DNA of 64,000 bases from Litorivicinus sp. (GTDB taxonomy: Bacteria > Pseudomonadota > Gammaproteobacteria > Pseudomonadales > Litorivicinaceae). The stretch spans positions 310,001 to 374,000 of the forward strand of contig JAGYKJ010000006.1 of assembly GCA_018401755.1 (NCBI GenBank). Direction: 5' to 3'. Within the stretch, counting starts at the first letter, position 1. The number at the start of each line of letters is the position of its first letter. Below, piece after piece: positions 9,290 to 16,502 of this stretch. The notes below the pieces were generated by a model. That model saw only the letters and a list, made by a program, of their open reading frames with translations. It was not told where the DNA came from and searched no databases. Made by a program: the position numbers and the translations under genes.

Positions 9290-10056
9290 GCGAAAAACTC
9301 TCTCGACCAGATTTTGAAACGCGACTGCGCGCGATTGGCGCTGAGCGCTACCACGACCAGCACCCCTTCCATCAGCGGATGTACACAGGTGTTTGCACGA
9401 TCGATGAGATCCGAGCATGGGCACTCAATCGGTTTTGTTATCAACGGATCATTCCCGTAAAAGACGCACTAGTGATGGCTCGTCTCGATGACATCGAAGA
9501 TCGTCGCGCGTGGCGCGAGCGGATCGTAGACCATGATGGCGAGATCGATGACCACCCAGAAGGTGGACTCCGACGGTGGCTCGCACTCACCTCGCAATTG
9601 GGTTTCGAGAAAGACTATGTCATGTCAATGCACGGGGTATTGCCTGCGGTTCGCTATGCGAGTCAGGCCTATTTAAAGTTTGTACAGGAGCGCTCCGTGC
9701 TCGAGGCCGTTGCGTCATCACTAACGGAGATGTTCTCGCCGCAAATCATCGCTCAGCGTGTTTCTGGCATGCTGAAACACTATGACTTTATTACTGAAGA
9801 TTGTCTGACCTATTTTTCCTATCGTAAATCTCAAGCCAATCGTGACTCGCTGTGGGCGCTTGATTACATCGACAAACATGCAGTTACGCGCGAAGACCAA
9901 GAACGCTGTTACGATGCCCTTCGCTTTAAGTGTGACGTGTTATGGACCATGTTGGATGCCATCGCAGGCGCTTATCATCTCGGGGGGACCATCCCGCCAG
10001 GCGCCTGGGCACCCGATCACACGCTGCAGGTTGCCAAACGGAGTGCATCCGCATGA
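9286..10056 (+). CDS. pqqC: PqqC pyrroloquinoline-quinone synthase
   Basis: YHDQHPFHQRMYTG, LNRFCYQ, overlap with pqqB (ATGA). Confidence 0.95.
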   Translation: MSEKLSRPDFETRLRAIGAERYHDQHPFHQRMYTGVCTIDEIRAWALNRFCYQRIIPVKDALVMARLDDIEDRRAWRERIVDHDGEIDDHPEGGLRRWLALTSQLGFEKDYVMSMHGVLPAVRYASQAYLKFVQERSVLEAVASSLTEMFSPQIIAQRVSGMLKHYDFITEDCLTYFSYRKSQANRDSLWALDYIDKHAVTREDQERCYDALRFKCDVLWTMLDAIAGAYHLGGTIPPGAWAPDHTLQVAKRSASA

Positions 10057-10331
10057 ATCTCGTTGAGACCGCTGTGGTGCCAAAATTTGCTTCAGGCGTG
10101 CGCCTCAAGCACGACCAAGTCCGCCAGCGGCATGTGGTCCTTGGGCCCGAACTCTTAGTGGATCTCAATCAGACGGGGCACGCGATTTTGAAAGAAGTCG
10201 ATGGATCTCGCTCGATTGAGCAGATTATCGAACGCCTCGCCAGCGAGTTCCAAGTTGAAACAGGGGTCATTACCAATGATGTCCGGGAGTTCTGTACTGG
10301 CATGCTGAGAAGACAGGTATTGAGTCAATGA
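10053..10331 (+). CDS. pqqD: PqqD peptide chaperone
   Basis: MNLVETAVVPKFASGVRLKHDQVRQRHVVLGPE...; ATGA overlap with pqqC. Confidence 0.93.
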   Translation: MNLVETAVVPKFASGVRLKHDQVRQRHVVLGPELLVDLNQTGHAILKEVDGSRSIEQIIERLASEFQVETGVITNDVREFCTGMLRRQVLSQ

Positions 10332-11419
10332 CACCCACACCACACATCCCAGCGCCACAGGTGCTTTTGGCTGAGGTCACACACCGCTGCCCATTGCAAT
10401 GCCCGTATTGCTCAAATCCAACTGAACTGATTCGAAAAGAGTCGGAAATCAGCACCGAAGCCTGGGCTCGGATTTTCCAAGAGGCAGCAGATATCGGGGT
10501 CTTACAAGTCAGCATCTCAGGTGGGGAGCCTGCGGCACGGCGTGACCTTATTGCGCTTGTCGATGCAGCGCGGAAAGCAGATTTGTACGTGAACCTCATC
10601 ACCTCAGGGATTGGATTGACCGAGCGTAAACTGGATGAGCTGCAAGAAGCAGGTTGTGACCACATCCAATTGTCGCTGCAAGATGTGGATGCCGATGGCG
10701 CCGAAATAATCAGCAATCTCAAAGGCAGTCTCGAGCGCAAACTGGCTTTTGCACGGTGGGTGGGTGCGCGTGACATTCCGCTCACCATCAATGCAGTCAT
10801 GCATCGACTGAACTTAGATCGCTTACCGGAAACGATCCAATTGGCTGCCGATCTCGGTGCTCGACGCATCGAGATCGCCAATGTGCAATATCACGGTTGG
10901 GCCGAAGCCAATAAACAAGTCCTCATGCCCACCCTTGAGCAGGTCCGGCGGACCAATGCTGAGGTCCAAGCAGCGCGAGCACAATACGATGGCACGATGC
11001 TGATCGACTATGTCCCGGTCGACTACTTTGCTGAATTCCCCAAAGCCTGTATGAACGGTTGGGGACGGGTCGCATTGGTCATCGCGCCCGATGGCACAGT
11101 ACTTCCGTGTCACAATGCCAGCACGCTGACACACTTGCGGTTGCCGAGCATCCATGACACGTCTTTAAGGGATATTTGGTACGAATCCGACGCATTTAAT
11201 GCCTACAGAGGCGATCTGTGGATGCCTGAAATCTGCCAAGATTGTGACCGAAAGTTCGTTGATTTTGGTGGGTGTCGTTGCCAAGCATTAGCGATTCTTG
11301 GCGATGCATCGCAAGCCGATCCTGTCTGCTCCAAAGCACACCCGGACTCGCCCATGCGGGTCGGCCTCATCGCGACGTCTGAGCCGATCAATCCAATCAT
11401 TTACAGGCCAAACTCATAG
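10328..11419 (+). CDS. pqqE: PqqE radical SAM protein
   Basis: THRCPLQCPYCSNP radical SAM CxxxCxxC motif and C-terminal SPASM cysteines. Confidence 0.97.
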   Translation: MTPTPHIPAPQVLLAEVTHRCPLQCPYCSNPTELIRKESEISTEAWARIFQEAADIGVLQVSISGGEPAARRDLIALVDAARKADLYVNLITSGIGLTERKLDELQEAGCDHIQLSLQDVDADGAEIISNLKGSLERKLAFARWVGARDIPLTINAVMHRLNLDRLPETIQLAADLGARRIEIANVQYHGWAEANKQVLMPTLEQVRRTNAEVQAARAQYDGTMLIDYVPVDYFAEFPKACMNGWGRVALVIAPDGTVLPCHNASTLTHLRLPSIHDTSLRDIWYESDAFNAYRGDLWMPEICQDCDRKFVDFGGCRCQALAILGDASQADPVCSKAHPDSPMRVGLIATSEPINPIIYRPNS

Positions 11420-11731
11420 TCGAACCAGGCAATCCACTGTTGCCACGCTTTGCAACGCTTGCAAGCGCGAAGACCGATGTGATCTCGGGAGCAATAGGAC
11501 CTCTATTTGCAGGAATATATTCGGAAATAAAATAACGAAACGCATGCATTGATTCGATACGGCCTTCGATCACCGCGTGTTGGACAATGTCGTATTGAAA
11601 CGTGCGTGATAATCCGATCAAGACAACCGAGCGTTGAGTTTGGCGGTCTAACCACGCACACTTAGGGTCTAAGTGCCTCCAACAAAAGGCTCTCCAATTC
11701 ATGGCACAGTTTGTTTACACGACGAATCGGG

Positions 11732-12064
11732 TCAGTAAGATCGTTCCCCCCCAAAACGTGAAATCTTAAAAGACACCTCACTGTCCTTTTTTCCAGAAGC
11801 CTCGTCAAGCTTGATTTCGTGCATCATCGTTTCCCCTTCGCGTGTAATGTTGCAAGATAGGTAAACAGGCTCGGCCAGGAGGTGGTCGCGGCTGGGGTAA
11901 TGTTTGTAGGGAGCCTGATGCGACACCCCTAGCTTTCTGGAAACCTCTCTAAGACTTAAATTTTCAACCCCACGCTCAGCAATCACCTCTTGCGCTGCGA
12001 CGACACAGGCTTCTTTTAAGTCAATCTTGGAGGTAGCGTTGGTCTTTTGGGTTCGAGTATTCAT
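11732..12064 (-). pseudogene. Truncated/chimeric TetR-family regulator
   Basis: N-terminal TetR HTH (VENLSLREVSRKLGVSHQAPYKHYPSRDHLLAE) followed by a non-TetR tail of about 45 aa and a stop. Confidence 0.6.
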
Positions 12065-12274
12065 GGTGGGCAGCATCAATTGCTCATGGTCAACAAAGCA
12101 CATCTCGAACTATACGCAAACCGACCCTTAAAAGCGGTAAGTAATTGTCAAAAAGGGGCCACAGCAGAAGCATCAATACTCATGAAATCTATGAAAAAGA
12201 GACTGTTCGGAGATGGGGATGCGAATAATCCAGGTGTCATTTGAGCCGTCCTTAAACATGAAAAATGAGTCCAC

Positions 12275-12352
12275 ATGGCGTGTTGCGAATTTTCTGCTTA
12301 CTTTTTAGTGGGTAAAATTTTTAAAATTCAAGCGTGCAACAGAATGTGCTAC
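12275..12352 (+). repeat. Arm-like repeat A1
   Basis: atggcgtgttgcgaattttctgcttactttttagtgggtaaaatttttaaaattcaagcgtgcaacagaatgtgctac; homologous to 13171-13247 and more weakly to 13972-14046. Confidence 0.8.
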
Positions 12353-12436
12353 GGCAATAGATAAGTCGCAGATTTTTGGGCGCTTTTAAGTTGTTCGCGA
12401 AAATAGGGTGGCACCCCAAACATGATTTTACAAAAA

Positions 12437-12453
12437 GTACGCGGATCGCGTAC
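12437..12453. promoter_or_regulatory. Palindromic operator candidate of the TA operon
   Basis: GTACGCG-GAT-CGCGTAC perfect 7-bp inverted repeat about 10 nt before the toxin ATG. Confidence 0.6.
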
Positions 12454-12462
12454 ACTCTTTGC

Positions 12463-12801
12463 ATGAAAGCTTTGTTTGTCGAACTGCCAGCTTTTGTACG
12501 ATATCAAAGTGGACTACCTAAGCGAAGAGGAGTTCCGGCATCTGCAAGATCTCCTGCTCCATGATCCTGAGATGGGTGATGTGATCGAGGGAACTGGGGG
12601 TCTTAGGAAGCTTCGGTTTGGAAGTTCGAGGCGTGGGAAAGGAAAGCGAGGCGGTCTAAGAGTAATTTACTTCTGGTGGCAAACTGACGACAAATTTGGC
12701 TCTTTACTTTGTATTCGAAAGGGGAAGTGTCAGACCTAACATCAGCAGATAAAAAAGTGCTCAAACAAAGACTCAAAATCGAAATAGGGAGTAGGCAATG
12801 A
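12463..12801 (+). pseudogene. RelE/HigB2-type toxin gene split by two apparent frameshifts
   Basis: Three frames join into one toxin: MKALFVELPAFVRYQ / VDYLSEEEFRHLQDLLLHDPEMGDVIEGTGGLRKLRFGSSRRGKGKRGGLRVIYFWWQTDD / IWLFTLYSKGEVSDLTSADKKVLKQRLKIEIGSRQ*. Confidence 0.85.
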
Positions 12802-13164
12802 AAAAGCGCGAATTGTTTGCAGAGTTGCAGGAAGGGCTCGATGCTCTGAGTGACTCGCGAACAGGGAAACAAACACTCCGTACTCATATTGTTGAGGATT
12901 ATGTTGCGCCTATGGTGACAGCCGAGGAGCTTGTGAGCCTGCGTAATCGCTTGAACCTTTCTCGTCCGGTATTCGCGAATTATTTACGAACCAACCCGCG
13001 AACTCTTGAAAGTTGGGAGCAGGGCCGTACAAAGCCAAACGCGCAAGCAGCACTGCTAATCAGGCTTGTAGAAAGCTACCCCGACACAGTCGCACGACTC
13101 GCGTCTGTTTCATAAATAAAAGGAGATGGTGGCCAGAGAGGGAATCGAACCCCCGACACGAGGA
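12780..13164 (+). repeat. Direct repeat copy 2 (identical to 1565-1949)
   Basis: Same 385-bp block, offset 11,215. Confidence 0.9.
12798..13115 (+). CDS. XRE-family antitoxin, NadS/HigA-like (identical to 1583-1900)
   Basis: 100% identical nucleotide and protein sequence to 1583-1900. Confidence 0.85.
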   Translation: MKKRELFAELQEGLDALSDSRTGKQTLRTHIVEDYVAPMVTAEELVSLRNRLNLSRPVFANYLRTNPRTLESWEQGRTKPNAQAALLIRLVESYPDTVARLASVS

Positions 13165-13172
13165 TTTTCAAT
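13127..13172 (-). repeat. tRNA-Phe 3' fragment (att-like), 46 nt
   Basis: Identical to 15036-15081 of the intact tRNA-Phe. Confidence 0.92.
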
Positions 13173-13247
13173 GGCGTGTTGCAAAATTTCTAATAACTTT
13201 TCAGTGGGTTACATTTTTAAAATTCAAGTGTGCTACAGAGTGTGTAC
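13171..13247 (+). repeat. Arm-like repeat A2
   Basis: atggcgtgttgcaaaatttctaataacttttcagtgggttacatttttaaaattcaagtgtgctacagagtgtgtac, directly abutting the tRNA fragment. Confidence 0.8.
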
Positions 13248-13269
13248 GCACAGCTGTTGATTGCTCAGT

Positions 13270-13287
13270 GTTAGCAAATACGCTAAC
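13270..13287. promoter_or_regulatory. Palindromic operator candidate of the second TA operon
   Basis: GTTAGC-AAATAC-GCTAAC 6-bp inverted repeat, 10 nt upstream of the toxin ATG. Confidence 0.55.
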
Positions 13288-13296
13288 CTCCACTTC

Positions 13297-13617
13297 ATGT
13301 GGCAAATCGTATTTTTTAATGCGCGGGTTAAGCGCCAAATCGATGACTGGCCGGCTGGAATCTACGCAGATTTTTTGCGTTCGGTAAAGCTGATGTCAGA
13401 TTATGGGGTTGACCTGAAAATGCCATTTTCCAAGCCCATGGGATCTGGGCTTTTTGAACTTCGATGCAAGGGGAAGGAGGGAATCGGCCGAGCGTTCTAC
13501 TGTACGTTCGTCGATCATGAAATCGTCATCTTGCACGCCTTCATAAAGAAAACTCAGAAAACATCGAAAAGGGAGTTGGAGCTCGCCAAGCAACGACTCA
13601 AGGAGATTCGCAAATGA
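13297..13617 (+). CDS. HigB/Gp49-family toxin (RelE superfamily)
   Basis: MWQIVFFNARVKRQIDDWPAGIYADFLRSV...LFELRCKGKEGIGRAFYCTFVDHEIVILHAFIKKTQKTSKRELELAKQRLKEI, a typical phage-derived Gp49-like/HigB pattern. Confidence 0.88.
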   Translation: MWQIVFFNARVKRQIDDWPAGIYADFLRSVKLMSDYGVDLKMPFSKPMGSGLFELRCKGKEGIGRAFYCTFVDHEIVILHAFIKKTQKTSKRELELAKQRLKEIRK

Positions 13618-13925
13618 CTGAACGATATCAACCCATTCTGTTAAATGTTGATGAGGAAATCGCCAAGGCCAAAGCAATTCGCGAGGGATTTCAAGATGCA
13701 TGGGATGACCTAGAAGAAGAATATTCTGCATTAGCGGCTTTGTTAGAAGCGCGAAAGGCTCTCGGATTAACGCAGGACGATTTAGCAACCAAGATGGGTA
13801 CGACAAAAAGCGCAATTTCCCGCTTGGAGTCTTCATTTAGGACAGAGAAGCACTCGCCTTCGTTTATGACTCTGAAAAAATATGCAAAGGCATGCGGTAA
13901 GCGGCTCGTTTTACGTATGGAGTAA
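13614..13925 (+). CDS. XRE-family antitoxin (HigA-like)
   Basis: 4-bp overlap with the toxin; HTH LEARKALGLTQDDLATKMGTTKSAISRLES. Confidence 0.88.
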   Translation: MTERYQPILLNVDEEIAKAKAIREGFQDAWDDLEEEYSALAALLEARKALGLTQDDLATKMGTTKSAISRLESSFRTEKHSPSFMTLKKYAKACGKRLVLRME

Positions 13926-13927
13926 TA

Positions 13928-13973
13928 TGGTGGCCAGAGAGGGAATCGAACCCCCGACACGAGGATTTTCAAT
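13928..13973 (-). repeat. tRNA-Phe 3' fragment (att-like), 46 nt
   Basis: Identical to 15036-15081; begins 2 nt after the antitoxin stop codon. Confidence 0.92.
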
Positions 13974-14046
13974 GGCGTTTTGCATAATTATTGTCAAAAT
14001 ATCAATAACTTATTATTCCAATTTTGCGGTGTGCTACAGAATGTGC
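13972..14046 (+). repeat. Arm-like repeat A3 (divergent)
   Basis: atggcgttttgcataatt...gtgtgctacagaatgtgcc; ends conserved with A1/A2, middle diverged. Confidence 0.65.
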
Positions 14047-14172
14047 CAGAGAGTTTCGGCTTAGGCCATTAATCAAAACTGCTCTGTTCAGGGTAAGTCT
14101 GTCCTCGACGCCCTTCATGATGAGAAAGCCGTCATTTGAGTTGTCCTCCAATCTTGAATACGCGATACCAGA

Positions 14173-14814
14173 TTACCACGCAGCAGGTTTCGTGATTGAC
14201 GTGTTCGGAATCCGATAGGGTAGTTGAGAGGACTTCAAATATTCCGCTTTGATGAGTTTGTGCCAGTGGGTATGTCGGCGCAGTTCACTAGAAGCATGCC
14301 TTCCTGTTCCCTTCAGAATAGGCGAAACAAGCCCTACTCGGATGTTTGGAGTCAGATGTCTAATTTTTCTGACCACTGGCACCAAATCAGAATCGTTTGA
14401 ACAGAGAACAACCTGCTCGCATACACCAGTCAAAGCATCACACGCCATATCGACAGCAATGCTGACATCTGACTGTTTTTCTTCAAAGCGACGAAACTTC
14501 ACGTAATCCGGAGGCGGATTGAGATTTCTTTGAATCGATATGGACGCAATGATTTTCCCCTCGATGATTGAAACTAACTTTGGTCGATACTTCCTTAATG
14601 CTTGAAGATAAGTGCGTTGACGTTGTGGCGATTTTGGATCGTCAGACATTCGACCAAGTACTGGCGCTGTGTAATATTTAACTTGAAGTAGCTCTGAATC
14701 TTCGCTGAGCACGTTGTCTACAAAAAGTTGGAAAAGATCCAGCCATTTGTACTCAGATTTTCTCAAACATCCGTAATAAAGATTATATCCATCAATATAG
14801 ACGATAGTTTTCAT
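14173..14814 (-). CDS. NYN-domain (PIN-like) putative ribonuclease
   Basis: MKTIVYIDGYNLYYG...VDMACDALTGVCEQVVLCSNDSDLVPVVRKI: IDGYNLYY and NDSDLVP motifs of NYN/LabA-like proteins. Confidence 0.82.
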   Translation of the reverse strand: MKTIVYIDGYNLYYGCLRKSEYKWLDLFQLFVDNVLSEDSELLQVKYYTAPVLGRMSDDPKSPQRQRTYLQALRKYRPKLVSIIEGKIIASISIQRNLNPPPDYVKFRRFEEKQSDVSIAVDMACDALTGVCEQVVLCSNDSDLVPVVRKIRHLTPNIRVGLVSPILKGTGRHASSELRRHTHWHKLIKAEYLKSSQLPYRIPNTSITKPAAW

Positions 14815-14840
14815 CAGATTGCTTATCTCGGAAATGAAAA

Positions 14841-14858
14841 AGCCACCCGAAGGTGGCT
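14841..14858 (-). terminator. Rho-independent terminator, probably of tRNA-Phe
   Basis: On the minus strand AGCCACC-TTCG-GGTGGCT followed by TTTT. Confidence 0.7.
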
Positions 14859-15035
14859 TATCTCCTAGAGAGCGAACACGCACATCGCGTCGGTCACTAG
14901 GGCAGTTATCAAAAGGATAGCCAACTACTGAACGCTGGTCAACATGCACCCTCGTCCAATGCGGATGGGATGGAGTGATCAATCGTGTCTAATGAATATC
15001 GGCCATCCCCCGTTTATGGAGTAGAGCCGAAATTA

Positions 15036-15111
<76 letters not shown>

Positions 15112-15172
15112 AAACATTGAGTCGCGTATTCAATAGAATTCGAATCCTGCTGTCAACTTTCCTCATGCCGCT

Positions 15173-15445
15173 TCATTCGCCGCTCTGAGGCACATAGCCT
15201 GCAGGTTTCGCATAGGTTTCATTTGCAAAGAATCGATCCATTTCCGTGACAAGCCATTGTCGTGACGTGGCGTCCATCAAATTCAGGCGATGTTCATTAA
15301 TTAGCATGGTCTGATTCGCCTGCCATTCCTTCCAAGCTTGTTCGGACACCTCATTATAAATCTCAGTGCCCTTCGACCCTGGAAGAGGCGGTTGAGCGAG
15401 ACCTGGCAATTCTTTTTGATATTTTCGACAAAACACCATCCGCAT
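15173..15445 (-). CDS. yggX: Fe(2+)-trafficking / oxidative damage protection protein YggX
   Basis: [46 protein letters not shown]. Confidence 0.95.
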   Translation of the reverse strand: MRMVFCRKYQKELPGLAQPPLPGSKGTEIYNEVSEQAWKEWQANQTMLINEHRLNLMDATSRQWLVTEMDRFFANETYAKPAGYVPQSGE

Positions 15446-15456
15446 ATGTTTCTCCT

Positions 15457-16475
15457 TTAGACCCAACCTAATAGTCGATTGATGGGGGCGGGTAGCCCGA
15501 TGTCATAGGTTCCCTGAGTGACCCAGATTCCGTGACTCGGTGAATTCCATTGGGGCACGCTCGCTTCAACGTAGGAAAGTTGGACGGAAAAATGGCTAAA
15601 TGCATGCGCGAGAACAGGCCCTTCAGCATAGTTAAGGTGCAGCTGGGAGATTAAGTTTAGCGATGAGTTGTTGCAATGACTCACCCGTTGGTGGGCAATA
15701 CAAGCCACCCCAAATTCCCAGGTCAGGCCTGCGGGTAACACCAGATTCGGTTATTTATATCTCTTAGCCCGAGCACAAACCATTCCACACTCGGGCGTTT
15801 CTTGACTTTTTTGGGGGTTGGGAGGTAGTCAGTGAGTCCTTGCTGATGCGCTTGGCAATCGGCATGAAAAGGACAGTCTGAACAGCGTGGATGAGTCCTT
15901 TTACAGACTGTGGCACCCAAATCCATCATCGCCTGTGTATGCGTTGCTGCGTGCTCTCCAAGCGCCGGTGTGTAATATTCGGCGAGCTCCCAGAGCACAT
16001 GTTGCTGAGACGACGTCTGTAAGTCGCCTGCAATTGCATGGAGTCTTGCGAGGACGCGGCGAACGTTGCCATCCTGAATCACCCCTCTGAGCCCCCAGCC
16101 TAGGGATCGAATTGCACCAGCCGTGGATCTTCCGATCCCTTTCAGCGTCATTAAGGAGTCTAGCGACTGCGGGATCTCGCCATCAAATAGGCTAACAATC
16201 TGCTGTGCGGCCTGATGCAGATTGCGCGCTCGGGCGTAATAGCCTAAGCCTGCCCAGTGAGCGAGTACCTGATCCTGAGGTGCTTCAGCGAGTGCTGTCA
16301 CAGATGGGAAAGATTCCATGAAGCGGAGATAGTAGGGAATCACAACAGCAACTTGGGTTTGTTGCAGCATAATCTCTGAGACCCAAGTCGCGTAGGGTCC
16401 CTGCCGTTGCCAAGGCAGATCATGACGACCCGAATCTCGATGCCAGTCGCGCAGTCGCGCGGCCATTTCTATCAA
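15457..16475 (-). pseudogene. mutY: A/G-specific adenine glycosylase MutY, apparently frameshifted in the C-terminal domain
   Basis: 15723-16475 encodes the HhH-GPD and Fe-S domain (CKRTHPRCSDCPFHADCQA). GIWGGLY and the distal C-terminal domain are in two other frames. Confidence 0.85.
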
Positions 16476-16502
16476 TCACAGTGATGGATGTGCTTAGCTC
16501 GA

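Noticed and set aside
11397-11702. 101-aa minus-strand ORF
   Set aside because: No recognisable start region or family; appears to be a frame through degraded sequence, kept only as a remnant observation.
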